From the NCBI RefSeq assembly GCF_026805325.1, contig NZ_JAPRAT010000030.1:1-46381 (forward strand): DNA of 46,381 nucleotides. The letters run 5' to 3'. Source of the DNA: Natronobacillus azotifigens. Lineage in GTDB: Bacteria; Bacillota; Bacilli; Bacillales; Amphibacillaceae. The notes below the pieces were generated by a model that ran no database searches, was not told where the DNA came from, and saw only the letters and a list, made by a program, of their open reading frames with translations. The position numbers were made by a program, and so were the translations under genes. This document shows positions 37,013 to 46,264 of the stretch, one piece after another (the stretch's first letter is position 1; the number at the start of each line of letters is the position of its first letter).

Positions 37013-38700
37013 CATTGATCTCTTTCTCTCGTATTTAATTGCTTTAGCTTCCACAGTCGCACACTTAATTCTAACAAAAAGGAATCGTCTGCATTGTCTA
37101 AGGATAGATTGGTTAACGTTTCAATATTTTTTAATCGGTGCAACAAAGACTGGCGATGTAAGTTAAGTGCTCGAGCAGTTTGACTAACATTCCCTTTAAA
37201 TTGACTATACACTTCAAACGTATGCACAAGATCCGTTTGTCTTTTTTGATCATAGACCAATAAATCATTTAATGTTTGTTGGACAACTCGATACACATCG
37301 GGTTGTTGTGCGAACGTCATCAACAGACGATCCACCTTGGTATCTTCATATAATGTTCGTGTTCCATGCCCCTCACGTTCAATCCCAATATCAAGCGCAA
37401 TCTTGGCTTTTTGATAAGACGAATAAAATGGCGTTTTTTCCTGGCTAGGCGCAGCGATCCCCCAAGACATTACAATCCCTTTTAATAATGCACTTAAGCG
37501 ACGCTCCACTTTATCTAAAAATTGGTTTGCTATCTCCATGTAATGATCTGCTGGCGCTTCTAAAAAGGTAATCACATTTCCATCATCAAACGTCGTCATG
37601 GTCTTCACTTCAAACAGTTTTCCCGCATACGTGATTTCTTTTTGAATCGCATAATTTTGACTTTGTAACGATGAATTCTCTGGTCGATCATTCTCGTATT
37701 GTTTGATCGAACCTTGATAATGAATATCTCCAACAAGACAAACATAATCGCGCATCAAATCATAGCCTAGTAGATCTGCTTTTGCAATTAACTTGCTGTC
37801 TAACGTCTTCTTTTGTTTCGCTAATTGCAGAATAAAATTATCCTTTAAACGAACCTCGGTTAATTCAATCGCATTTTCTTTGACAAAATACAATGCACAT
37901 GCAGTCAATGCATGTTCTAGCACGTTCATCACAAACCAAGATAATTGACTAGTCGTCGTTGCGTGAACAAATAGATAGCCTTGTGTTTTATGATTATTAA
38001 TGATCGGCAATCGATAGATGATTTGATTTTCTATGTGATACGCTTCTAACAAATAATAAACAGGATGAGCAACAACTAATTGATCATCTTGATCAATGAT
38101 TCTTTGACCTTCTAAACCTGATTGAAACGGTTCAAGCCATTGCTCAGAGAAAAATTGACTACCACGAATGAATAAATATTGATCCGTGAGACAAACGGAA
38201 AGTTGAACATGTTTATACAGTACTTGTGCAATGTCCTGAAGCCCTTTATCACTAAGTACACAATTGACCAATTGTTGCCGAACAATCTCTGCCTGTTCCC
38301 GTTCATCTTGCTTATCTGCAGTAATTTTCCCCATGATCATTGCTACAATATCACCAAAGCGCACTTCCCAAGGAATATCAAGGATAATTAATTTTGCTTC
38401 ACTTGCTATAGTAAGAATTGATTCTGGTAAATCATAAATATACCGTCCAGTAGCAAATGCCAGAACAGATGCACCAGATTGAACCACATCCTGAACAAAC
38501 GTTGTTAATGCTTCTGGATCATTTTTGCATCCAATTCCGGTCGTTAAGACAAATTCATTTTTTCGAACGAAATTCTCAACCGGTGCCTCCATTACCGAAA
38601 CCCATTCTATCTTACTCTCATCAACACACACTTCTCCCGCCTTCACCGTCGAAGTATTAAAAATCGGCAACTCCAATACCTCTCTCACAACTAAACCCAT
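37012..38700 (-). CDS. PucR-family transcriptional regulator
   Basis: 562 residues. The N-terminal PucR domain (about 1-125) begins GLVVREVLELPIFNTSTVKAG, a middle GGDEF-like/CdaR region follows, and the C-terminal helix-turn-helix (about 500-545) reads GNVSQTARALNLHRQSLLHR. PucR-type activators respond to nitrogen-rich metabolites such as purines, and relatives sit beside amino-acid or amidine degradation genes. Here it lies upstream of a beta-lactamase-fold gene and the ectoine-hydrolase-like operon on the same strand, so it is a candidate regulator of that operon. RBS is GGGGGGTGA nine bases from ATG, and part of it lies in a palindromic repeat motif. Confidence 0.9.
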   Translation of the reverse strand: MGLVVREVLELPIFNTSTVKAGEVCVDESKIEWVSVMEAPVENFVRKNEFVLTTGIGCKNDPEALTTFVQDVVQSGASVLAFATGRYIYDLPESILTIASEAKLIILDIPWEVRFGDIVAMIMGKITADKQDEREQAEIVRQQLVNCVLSDKGLQDIAQVLYKHVQLSVCLTDQYLFIRGSQFFSEQWLEPFQSGLEGQRIIDQDDQLVVAHPVYYLLEAYHIENQIIYRLPIINNHKTQGYLFVHATTTSQLSWFVMNVLEHALTACALYFVKENAIELTEVRLKDNFILQLAKQKKTLDSKLIAKADLLGYDLMRDYVCLVGDIHYQGSIKQYENDRPENSSLQSQNYAIQKEITYAGKLFEVKTMTTFDDGNVITFLEAPADHYMEIANQFLDKVERRLSALLKGIVMSWGIAAPSQEKTPFYSSYQKAKIALDIGIEREGHGTRTLYEDTKVDRLLMTFAQQPDVYRVVQQTLNDLLVYDQKRQTDLVHTFEVYSQFKGNVSQTARALNLHRQSLLHRLKNIETLTNLSLDNADDSFLLELSVRLWKLKQLNTRERDQ

Positions 38701-38701
38701 C

Positions 38702-38714
38702 GGTGCCTGTCACC
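38702..38714. repeat. Palindromic REP-like motif overlapping a ribosome binding site
   Basis: GGTGCCTGTCACC (minus strand GGTGACAGGCACC), followed by CCCCGG and GTTTTTGTCG. From memory, this motif with a nearby C/G run and TTTTTGTC recurs in many Bacillaceae as an extragenic palindrome. Only one copy is in the window. Confidence 0.4.
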
Positions 38715-39164
38715 CCCCGGTTTTTGTCGAACAGATTCTATTCCTTTTGTTCTTGTTTTCTTTATTATACATATAATATTTAAGTAGTAATACTATTCTG
38801 ATATTTTTATATACGTTAGCGAAAATTTTTAACTACTCACATTATCTGATAAGCAACGAATTTATATGTTTTGTATCTATATTCGTCATTTTCGTGTACA
38901 CTTTTAGCTTTTCCCTGTGTTGGTTTTAACAGTTCTAATTTAAACGAGATTATTGGCATTTTGTTTTTCATCTCTAACTAAATCTCACCTATTTTCTCTT
39001 AATAATATCTTGCTGTCTTCTTTTAAAGTGAATACCGTTCAATAAAATAAAGATAGATCACTTAAATGGGATTTATTTCATTATAAGGGTTTACATTACC
39101 TTTTTTTATGATACTGTTATTTTGTAGCAAATTTATAACACTATACTTAGAAAGGATGAGCAAT
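38715..39164. other. Divergent intergenic region
   Basis: About 450 AT-rich bases between the PucR-type gene (leftward) and a secreted-protein gene (rightward). A plus-strand TATACT (near 39144) may be the -10 of the rightward gene, but no matching -35 is clear. No gene, structured RNA or repeat is recognised. Confidence 0.4.
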
Positions 39165-39875
39165 TTGAAAAAATATTTCGTTACTGTGTGCTGTATGTTC
39201 CTATTAAGCAGTTTTTTTGCCACGGGAGGATCCTTAGTTCTTGCTAACGACACAAGTCTAAATGAATTTATTATCATTGAAAAAAAATTAGAAAGCATTA
39301 ATAGAGAAATTAAAAATGAATTAAATGACTTTGCATTAGAAAATGAAATTCCTGTCTCATTTGAGGATGCAAATTATGAAATTAATACACAGAAGATTCA
39401 AACTGAAGCACAATTAGATCAAGAAGTAAATAATCTAGTAAACATGATTAAAGATGATTTAAAAGAAGTAAATATTAAAGGAGACGTAGAGGAAAAAAAA
39501 GGATTTCTTTCTACGAATAGTGTCAAGAAAGGTGATGGCTATTGGACTGCAAGAGTAGAAGCTATTGTTCCTGCTTTAAGAACGGGATATATACAACAAG
39601 ATTTTGAGTCTAATGTAGGATATGGTTATGTCAATAGTGTTAACTTGCTAGGTGATTCATATTTTTCATCTGGTTTTGGTCTCTCTCATTGGACACCTAT
39701 CCGTTCTTGGTACAATATCTCTAGAAACAACAGATATGTTCAAATTCATATGAAAGGCACAATAAATTACGTTGTTGAAAGTTCATATCTTAATCTTACA
39801 GGAACATGGTTGTCCACTATGAAAGCTGACGGAGGTAGCTTCATACGTGCTAGCTATACAGACTGGCCAGATTAA
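39165..39875 (+). CDS. Hypothetical secreted protein
   Basis: 236 residues from TTG 39165; AAAGGATGAG lies at the right distance, while the in-frame ATG at 39156 is too close to it. A Sec signal peptide (KKYFVTVCCMFLLSSFFATG ... LVLAND) is followed by a charged helical stretch (about residues 30-110), then a C-terminal domain rich in Tyr, Ser, Gly and Trp (GYGYVNSVNLLGDSYFSSGF, HWTPIRSWYNIS, TGTWLSTMKADGG) that looks beta-structured. I do not recognise the family. Its plus orientation and high A/T codon use differ from neighbours, which hints at acquisition. It has no lipobox or cell-wall anchor. Confidence 0.7.
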   Translation: MKKYFVTVCCMFLLSSFFATGGSLVLANDTSLNEFIIIEKKLESINREIKNELNDFALENEIPVSFEDANYEINTQKIQTEAQLDQEVNNLVNMIKDDLKEVNIKGDVEEKKGFLSTNSVKKGDGYWTARVEAIVPALRTGYIQQDFESNVGYGYVNSVNLLGDSYFSSGFGLSHWTPIRSWYNISRNNRYVQIHMKGTINYVVESSYLNLTGTWLSTMKADGGSFIRASYTDWPD

Positions 39876-40486
39876 TTCTCATTATTTTTTGATAATCCGC
39901 TTATATATTTCCAAGCCATTCAGAAACCTATACAATACGAGATCACTATTTACTGTTTAAAAGTAGCATGTTGAGCAATTATGAAAGAATCGTTCCTTAT
40001 TTACTGCATGCAAATATCTTAGTATTATAGAATTTATAATCTAGAAAACAAGTTAACTATTTCGAAGCAACTGATTTCTTGCTTTTTCTAAATTGTTTCT
40101 TGAAATACTTCTTGAATATCTTGTTTTAGACCAGAACTTTAACTAATTCTTCAGTAAGACGTATGATTGTTTGTAGGAAGACTCTTTTCTGTGAATGTCG
40201 TTTGGTAACTCTAATCTACAAAAAGAGCTTCCTTTTTCTATTACCACACTAAAAACAATCTCGTTTACACAAATTCGTTTAAATTATCTAGTATAGACAG
40301 CGTTATTATTTTGTGGTTGAGTAGAGGTTTATTTGTTTTCCTCTAAGAATTTTATCGTATTTATTAAATTATATAGCTTTCTGGTTACTGATCCTTTAGT
40401 CTGACATATAATTTTCTTTTTCATTCCGTTATGGAATAAAATATTTTCTGAAAGCTATTGTAAAATAATAAAGAAAGGGTGAGGAA
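39876..40486. other. 610-base intergenic region with one hairpin
   Basis: No gene seen. A long-range hairpin GGAAG(A)CTCTTTT / AAAAGAG CTTCC (40176-40232), followed by TTTTT on the plus strand, could terminate a transcript from the left. Otherwise AT-rich and without coding bias. Confidence 0.4.
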
Positions 40487-40774
40487 ATGAAAAGTTTATC
40501 TAAGCGAATTAACTGGTTTCAAATGAATCTTTCAGCTTGGCTTGTTATTATTATTTCTTACATTATTCCTTTTAATTTTCTTGAAGATGGTAGTGCTACA
40601 GTAGGATTTCCCCTTCCATTTTTAACGATTTATATAAGGAATTGGAGCAATGATTTTTCGACGTTTTTCAATTTAAATATTGCAGCGCTATTTCTAGACA
40701 TAATTATTGTATATTTGATTATTACTTTAATTGATAAGTTATATAAAAAATATCGAAAGCGCAATCATAATTAA
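40487..40774 (+). CDS. Hypothetical small membrane protein
   Basis: 95 residues with RBS AGAAAGGGTGAGG. Two membrane helices (about 15-33, SAWLVIIISYIIPFNF, and about 65-84, ALFLDIIIVYLIITLI) flank a short external loop, and the C-terminus is very basic (YKKYRKRNHN). No family recognised. It is monocistronic, converging on the amidase gene, with the truncated repeat copy D between them. Two-helix proteins of this size with basic tails include immunity-like and stress membrane proteins, but nothing here assigns one. Confidence 0.6.
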   Translation: MKSLSKRINWFQMNLSAWLVIIISYIIPFNFLEDGSATVGFPLPFLTIYIRNWSNDFSTFFNLNIAALFLDIIIVYLIITLIDKLYKKYRKRNHN

Positions 40775-40830
40775 TTATGCAAGGAGATTTTTGCACTACA
40801 TTTTGTTTCACCGCCAATTAATTATCTTGT

Positions 40831-40900
40831 GCAGCGTCCGTCACTCCCACTTAAACAACTGTTGTTTAGAAGTGGGAGTCTTACGCATGTCTACTCCGGG
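40831..40900 (+). mobile_element. Dispersed palindromic repeat, copy D (right half only)
   Basis: About 70 bases: GCGTCCGT, CTCCCACTT, a short loop, AAGTGGGAG and CTACTCCGGG, followed by ATAAA. Only the right hairpin is present. Its end overlaps the amidase gene and supplies its stop codon (TAG) and the preceding Glu and Pro codons. Confidence 0.8.
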
Positions 40901-42378
40901 ATAAACTCTCTTTGTATCCACAAATCCGATCGTTCCAATTCACTTGCTAAACAGATTAACTGATCTTCTCTTCCTTTTGGTGCAACAAATTGAACGCCCA
41001 TCGGCAACCCTTGCTTTGTGACATAAGTAGGTACACTCATCGCAGGCTGGCCTGTGAGATTCGCTAATTGCGTATGCGGGGTATAAGTCAAGCTAGGCAA
41101 AAACATGTCATAGATTGCATCTTGTTGATCGGATGCGGAAAATCGCTCGATCTGCGTTAATTTCTCTACTTCCTCTAGACTAGGCAGCAACTCGCCAATC
41201 TTTGGTGCAGGATGAGCGTTCGCTGGTGTTACATAAAAATCATACTGCTGATGAAATTTGACCATTCGTTCCGCTGCAACATCCCAACTCGCCAGACTCT
41301 GGCTATACGCTGCTGCCGATATTTTCTCTCCTGCTTTATGTAATGCCCATGTGAAAATCTCGATATCCTTTCGCGTTATGCTCCTTGCTAACATTTTCTC
41401 TAAATTAAGCATGACAGCATTCATTTCTCCACTGTTCATTAAATAATACTGCTTCATTAAATCAACCCCATCAACAGGGTTTTCCACTTCTTCAACCATG
41501 TGCCCTTGCTCTTCTAACCAATGCACCACTTGATGAACAGCTGCTTTTGCATCCTCACTAACCGGCGTTCCCACAGGGGATGCTGTAGAAAATCCGACTC
41601 GATATTTTTTCTTATTGCTTTTCCCACAAAGATCTAAATAGCTTCCATCATACATTGGAGTCTGAAAAGCCGCTTCCGGTTGCACGGTCTGTAGCACATC
41701 AAGCAAAGCAGCACTATCACGAACCGATCGACTCAGTACAAAATCAATCGCAGCCCCTTGCCACTGCCTCCCTACACCTGGTCCAACCGGCGTTCTCCCT
41801 CGAGTGGGTTTTAAACCAAATAAACCGGTAAAAGACGCGGGAATTCGAATGGAACCTCCGCCATCACTTGCTCCAGCAACTGGTACAATCCCCGCAGCAA
41901 CCGCTGCTGCTGACCCACCACTCGAACCACCAGGAGAATGTGAAAGATTCCATGGATTTCTTGTTGCTCCATAACCCTCTGGTTCCGTTATATTCTTCAA
42001 TCCAAACTCTGGTGTATTGGTATGCCCAAGAAAAAGAAACCCCGCTTCGCGTAATTTCGCCACAAAATTCGAATCCACTTTTGCAATATTTTTTTGCAAT
42101 AGCTTGGAGCCTGAACTAAGCACATCCCCTTTTACCGCTTGTGAAATATCCTTTAGCAATATCGGTACACCATAAAAAGGTAGCGCACTTCCGATCCGCT
42201 CTTTGACTTCTTGATATACTTTGTCTTTTCGTGTTCTTATGACCGCATGTATTTCTGGATTCACTTCTTCAAGTCGATCAAATGCAGTATCTAACAATTC
42301 TGTTGGTGAAACTTGTTTTGATCTCACCAAATTAGCCAAGCCAATCGCATCATAATTTAGATAGGTTTGCTTGTCCAT
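40891..42378 (-). CDS. Amidase-signature hydrolase
   Basis: 495 residues with the complete Ser-cisSer-Lys triad: Lys76 (GVPILLKDISQ), cis-Ser152 (GGSSGGSAAAVA) and nucleophile Ser176 (GASDGGGSIRIPASF), plus the family stretch GLFGLKPTRGRTP. It hydrolyses a carboxamide; GatA-like members work in tRNA charging, but the absence of gatB/gatC nearby and the sequence type favour a stand-alone amidase. RBS AGGGGG. The last codons derive from repeat copy D. Confidence 0.92.
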   Translation of the reverse strand: MDKQTYLNYDAIGLANLVRSKQVSPTELLDTAFDRLEEVNPEIHAVIRTRKDKVYQEVKERIGSALPFYGVPILLKDISQAVKGDVLSSGSKLLQKNIAKVDSNFVAKLREAGFLFLGHTNTPEFGLKNITEPEGYGATRNPWNLSHSPGGSSGGSAAAVAAGIVPVAGASDGGGSIRIPASFTGLFGLKPTRGRTPVGPGVGRQWQGAAIDFVLSRSVRDSAALLDVLQTVQPEAAFQTPMYDGSYLDLCGKSNKKKYRVGFSTASPVGTPVSEDAKAAVHQVVHWLEEQGHMVEEVENPVDGVDLMKQYYLMNSGEMNAVMLNLEKMLARSITRKDIEIFTWALHKAGEKISAAAYSQSLASWDVAAERMVKFHQQYDFYVTPANAHPAPKIGELLPSLEEVEKLTQIERFSASDQQDAIYDMFLPSLTYTPHTQLANLTGQPAMSVPTYVTKQGLPMGVQFVAPKGREDQLICLASELERSDLWIQREFIPE

Positions 42379-42597
42379 TTCATCATCCCCCTAACTATCG
42401 TTATATCTCTAAGTATAACCAAAATTCTCTCTAACAGAAAAACAGATGCTTTTCGCTAAGCGAAATTGGAAGGAACTGTCGAAATTTTATTGCCTGGGAA
42501 ATATTTCGACTTATTTATCAACTTTTTTCTTTATCCCGCATAACTTGTTAACAAAAAATCGCTTTCGTCAAATACCTCTATCTGCTAAATTGCCAAA
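42379..42597. other. Intergenic region between methyltransferase and amidase
   Basis: About 220 bases with no gene and no clear promoter motif. It lies upstream of the amidase start and downstream of the methyltransferase terminator. Confidence 0.4.
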
Positions 42598-42634
42598 AGA
42601 CCCTTCATCCAGTCATTAACTGTACGAAAGGTCT
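42598..42634 (-). terminator. Possible terminator of the rRNA methyltransferase gene
   Basis: Minus strand: AGACCTTTCGT and ATGAAGGGTCT form an imperfect stem, followed by TTTTGG, just past the stop at 42644. Weak T run. Confidence 0.5.
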
Positions 42635-42643
42635 ATCTGGAAT

Positions 42644-43840
42644 TTATTGGTTTTTGTTAATAAAGACTACCTTTAGATAATCACTTTCTTTGTACTGCCT
42701 ATTCGTTTTAAAATCTTCTGGTAAAGAAAAGGTTTCTACCACGCTGTATGTGGAGCCACTTTCTTCAAAAGCTTTGTCAATAAACCGTTTGAATTTATCC
42801 ATCCCAAATCCACTAAAGTTTGTCGATGCGACAATAACCCCGTCTTTTGAGGTAATCGAAATCGCGTCTTTCAACAATCCGACATAATCTTTTGCCGCAC
42901 TAAACGTATGCTTCTTTGATCTTGCAAAACTAGGAGGGTCTAAAATGACCATATCAAACGTCAAATTTTTCTTCACTGCGTAGTTAAAGTAATTAAATAC
43001 ATCCATTACTCTAATCTCATGAGCTTTATCATCTAAATCATTCACTTGAAACTGTTCGACCGTCTTTGGTAAGCTCCGATTAGCTAAATCGACACTCGTC
43101 GTTTTGCTCGCACCACCCAAAGCTGCATAAACAGAAAAAGCTCCGGTATAAGAGAAAGTATTCAGAACTGTTTTCCCTTTTGCATAGAGATCTCTGATCG
43201 TTTTTCTTACTTCACGCTGATCAAGAAAAATCCCTGTCATTGGTCCATCATTTAAATACACAGCAAAATTTACGCCATTCTCTTTTATTATCAATGGAAA
43301 TTCCGCCCGCTCTCCAGCTACAAAATCATCATCCTCGACATATTTTCCACCGGTGTCGAATCTTTTTTTCTCATAAACACCCTCAAAATCGACAGCGTGC
43401 TTGAGTGCTTGAAGAATGAGATCTTTAAATTGATAGATCCCTAAGCTATACCATGTTATCAAGTAATAACCAGCATAAACATCAATCGTTAACCCGCCGA
43501 TTCCATCTCCTTCTCCATTAAAAACGCGAAAAGCAGTTGTCTCCTTATTTTGATACAAAGAATGACGGTGATTTATCGCATCACGTATTTTTTGATCAAA
43601 AAAATCCTGATCAATCTTTTCGTTTTCATCACGGGTTAACACCCAACCTAACCCTTTATTTTGCTTCCCATAATAACCACGACCAAGAAAGTGACCTTGC
43701 TCATCCGTTAGGTTCAACAAAGCACCTTCTCTAGTTAATTGTTTACTGTTGACAAGTGCTTCTTGAAATAAATGCGGATAACCTGCTTGGTATTTTTTCT
43801 TGAATTTATTTTTAATTTTCACTTGGATTTCCTTCTGCAT
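42644..43840 (-). CDS. Class I rRNA methyltransferase, RlmI-like (YwbD)
   Basis: About 398 residues from ATG 43840 (AAGGATG upstream; the ATG at 43849 abuts its own ribosome site). An N-terminal PUA-like region contains LLNLTDEQGHFLGRGYYGKQ, and the Rossmann methyltransferase domain has LNTFSYTGAFSVYAALGGAS (SAM motif I) and the catalytic LDPPSFARSK. RlmI methylates C1962 of 23S rRNA at carbon 5 in E. coli. Bacillus YwbD-type members are probable rRNA cytosine methyltransferases; the exact site here is not known. Its upstream side faces the divergent pduL gene. Confidence 0.9.
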   Translation of the reverse strand: MQKEIQVKIKNKFKKKYQAGYPHLFQEALVNSKQLTREGALLNLTDEQGHFLGRGYYGKQNKGLGWVLTRDENEKIDQDFFDQKIRDAINHRHSLYQNKETTAFRVFNGEGDGIGGLTIDVYAGYYLITWYSLGIYQFKDLILQALKHAVDFEGVYEKKRFDTGGKYVEDDDFVAGERAEFPLIIKENGVNFAVYLNDGPMTGIFLDQREVRKTIRDLYAKGKTVLNTFSYTGAFSVYAALGGASKTTSVDLANRSLPKTVEQFQVNDLDDKAHEIRVMDVFNYFNYAVKKNLTFDMVILDPPSFARSKKHTFSAAKDYVGLLKDAISITSKDGVIVASTNFSGFGMDKFKRFIDKAFEESGSTYSVVETFSLPEDFKTNRQYKESDYLKVVFINKNQ

Positions 43841-43927
43841 CTTATTCATCCTTACTATCAGAGTCTCCCTTCATTATAGCCTACTTTATCTATTCCAGAC
43901 AAAAAAACCACTTCACACATGGTCAGA

Positions 43928-43956
43928 TTGATCTTTGGATTTTTTTATAGTATAAT
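43928..43956 (+). promoter_or_regulatory. Promoter of pduL
   Basis: TTGATC (43928-43933), 17-bp spacer, TATAAT (43951-43956) on the plus strand, about 115 bases before the pduL start. A second TATAAT lies nearer (about 44024) but has no good -35. Confidence 0.6.
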
Positions 43957-44070
43957 TCATCCGAAAAATCCGGGGAAAAACTCAACAAATTCTTACCATA
44001 GACTATATTTTTTGCCAATAAACGATATAATAAAGAAAGAATACACAATTTTTCAAGGGAGATATTTGCT

Positions 44071-44658
44071 ATGCATGCTACTACAACAGTTAGAATTGGA
44101 ATATCCGCTCGTCATGTTCATCTAAAACAAGAACATGCTGACATACTTTTCGGTCAAGAAAACTATCTACTGACAAACTTCAAAGATTTGTATCAACCAG
44201 GAGAATACGCATGTGCAGAGAAAGTTACTATTCAGACAGCGCATGGAAAGATTGATAACGTTCGTGTTCTTGGACCATACCGACCAGAAACACAAGTGGA
44301 AATTTCAAAAACAGATTCCAGGGGATTAAAGATAGCACCACCGGTAAGAAATTCCGGTGATTTAGATGGATCCGCACCAATAACACTAGTAGGTCCAGCC
44401 GGAACCGTCGAATTAGAACAAGGTTGTATCTTGGCAAATCGCCATATCCACCTTTCTCCAAAAGAAGCGGAAGAATTACATCTAATCAATGAAGACATCG
44501 TAAAGGTTGAGATTCCAGGAGAAAAGGGCGGTATCTTATACAACGTTCACTGCAAAATCAAAGATTCTTATAAAAAAGAAATGCACCTGGATGTAGACGA
44601 TGCAAATGCTTTTCTATTAACAGGAAAAGAGGATATCGGTTATATTTTGAAAGATTAA
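44071..44658 (+). CDS. pduL: Phosphate propanoyltransferase (PduL)
   Basis: 195 residues. PduL-type phosphotransacylase interconverts acyl-CoA and acyl-phosphate (acetyl- or propanoyl-). Two zinc-binding segments are present: SARHVHLKQEH near the N-terminus and ANRHIHLSPKEA in the second barrel, with GPYRPETQVEISKTDSRGLK between. There is no microcompartment gene nearby and no N-terminal encapsulation peptide (it begins HATTTVRIGISARHVHL), so it is likely the free, housekeeping acetate/propanoate form. RBS AAGGGAG. It is one of the few plus-strand genes and is followed by a strong bidirectional terminator. Confidence 0.93.
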   Translation: MHATTTVRIGISARHVHLKQEHADILFGQENYLLTNFKDLYQPGEYACAEKVTIQTAHGKIDNVRVLGPYRPETQVEISKTDSRGLKIAPPVRNSGDLDGSAPITLVGPAGTVELEQGCILANRHIHLSPKEAEELHLINEDIVKVEIPGEKGGILYNVHCKIKDSYKKEMHLDVDDANAFLLTGKEDIGYILKD

Positions 44659-44735
44659 TGGAGAAAAATTATTTTCATTACGTTAAATGTAAGCGATACA
44701 CAGGGAGTACGAAACCCATTAGGTCTGAAACCCCC

Positions 44736-44771
44736 AAAAAAGATCACGCCAAGTATGGTGTGATCTTTTTC
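44736..44771. terminator. Bidirectional terminator between pduL and the AEC transporter gene
   Basis: AAGATCACGCC/GGTGTGATCTT (one G-T pair) with loop AAGTAT, an A run on the left and TTTTTC on the right. The two genes converge on it, so it can stop both. Confidence 0.85.
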
Positions 44772-44778
44772 AGTACGA

Positions 44779-45702
44779 TTAAAATAATACTCTTGCAAGA
44801 AAAATAACAAACGTAACCGTAATTGCACTAGTTAACGTTGAAAATAACACAATTTGCGCAGCATAATGTGGATAATCACTATACTCTTGTGCAATTACCG
44901 CACTGTTTACTGAAGTTGGCATGGAAGATGCGACAAATAATGCTTTCGCGGTAATACCATCCAACCCCAATACATAAATCATTCCCAATGCCACTAACGG
45001 CCCGCCAATCAATCGAATCAATAAACTATAATAAATCGACGATAAACCAGAAATGATTTTGATCTGGGCAACTTGCGCACCTAAGGTTAATAGTGCGATA
45101 GATATCATTGAGTCCCTAATATAATTTGCTGGCACCCAGATAAATTCCGGTAATGGAACTTGAAACGCATTTAGAATTACCCCTCCAAGTAATGCATACA
45201 AAACTGGCATTCTAAAGTAGCTTAATGCTGCTACCATTCTTCCGCTTTTCGCTGATCTTAACGAAAAAACACCATAAGAAAATAAGAAAATATTTTGAAA
45301 TGCCATCACAATTACTTGAATCGACATCGCATATGGATCACCGTGAAAGACTAGCTCGTTAACAGGTACACCATAATTACCGGAGTTAAAAAACATGACA
45401 CTGTTAGAAAATATTGTTCGCTTGTCTTTATCCATCTTCAAGAATCTCGCTATGAATAAGGAAATAAAATATAAGATGAACACAAACACAATAAAGAAAA
45501 ATACCACCCTTGCAAACAACATGCCTGAAAACTCTGTTGTATAAAGTGTAACGAACATGAATCCTGGTACGATAAAATAAATATTCAATCTAGCCAATGT
45601 AGTTAAATCCATTCTGAATTTCTTCTGCATGGTATAACCAATCGCAATTAAAACGAAAATCGGTAAAATAATATCTGTTAATATAACAAAAAGCTCCGAC
45701 AA
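44779..45702 (-). CDS. AEC-family (auxin efflux carrier type) transporter
   Basis: 307 residues from TTG 45702, chosen because TAGGAGGGGTGA is five bases upstream; a longer ATG frame to 45768 has no ribosome site. About ten membrane helices. Family features include LPIFVLIAIGYTMQKKF at the start, the helix-break SNSVMFFNSGNYGVPVNELVF (an AEC/BASS hallmark) and VASSMPTSVNSAVIAQEY. AEC proteins are secondary carriers for malate, malonate or other small organic acids and amino acids in bacteria. No adjacent gene indicates its substrate. Confidence 0.88.
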   Translation of the reverse strand: MSELFVILTDIILPIFVLIAIGYTMQKKFRMDLTTLARLNIYFIVPGFMFVTLYTTEFSGMLFARVVFFFIVFVFILYFISLFIARFLKMDKDKRTIFSNSVMFFNSGNYGVPVNELVFHGDPYAMSIQVIVMAFQNIFLFSYGVFSLRSAKSGRMVAALSYFRMPVLYALLGGVILNAFQVPLPEFIWVPANYIRDSMISIALLTLGAQVAQIKIISGLSSIYYSLLIRLIGGPLVALGMIYVLGLDGITAKALFVASSMPTSVNSAVIAQEYSDYPHYAAQIVLFSTLTSAITVTFVIFLARVLF

Positions 45703-45890
45703 ACTGCTCACCCCTCCTATACAGTTTAATACAAATTTCACAATAGGTGAACTGTTCAACGTGAACAAAAGATTAATTCATAGTAACAAAAGGATTATTT
45801 TCTCAGTGCTTCCCTTCCCCATCTTCAGAAAAAAATCGATGACAAGATCATCACAAAATAAATTCTATAATGCATCTTTATTCAGATAAA
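45703..45890. other. Upstream region of the AEC transporter
   Basis: About 190 bases between the transporter start and repeat copy E. No gene or obvious regulatory motif was recognised. Confidence 0.35.
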
Positions 45891-46062
45891 GTGAAACTTC
45901 AATCAGTGGGGATTTTTAGGTATTCCCCCACTGATTGTTAGCCCTAAAGGATGACCTAAAGGCCCTTGAACCATTCGGGGTGCTAGCGTCCGTTACTCCT
46001 ACTTAAACAACTTGATATTCTCGTTGTTTTGAAGTGGGAGTCTTACGGACGGTTGCTCCGGG
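45891..46062 (+). mobile_element. Dispersed palindromic repeat, copy E (most complete)
   Basis: 172 bases, the best-preserved copy: left hairpin CAATCAGTGGGG/CCCCACTGATTG, a middle segment CTAAAGGATGACCTAAAGG, then the right hairpin around GCGTCCGT, AAGTGGGAG, ACGGACGG and the end GGTTGCTCCGGG. ATAAA flanks both sides (45886-45890 and 46063-46067). Confidence 0.85.
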
Positions 46063-46264
46063 ATAAAAACTATTTCTTATCTTTAAATTCTTCCTGTAAA
46101 TACCGTTAAAAGCTCTTTTTACCTACTCTTGAAAATGAGTCCACTCCTCCTACAGATAAGTGTCCGAAATCAGGTGCCCCTTAACTCCAAGGTTTAATAA
46201 TACACTCTTCAAATGTATGTTTAATCAATCTACTTATCCCCACTAAAAAAAGGAAATATTTTTA

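Noticed and set aside
44071..44658. Bacterial microcompartment locus suggested by pduL
   Set aside because: No shell proteins, no diol dehydratase and no encapsulation peptide; a single housekeeping-type PduL.
44779..45768. 329-residue form of the AEC transporter
   Set aside because: The extra N-terminus has no ribosome site; TAGGAGGGGTGA lies directly before TTG 45702.
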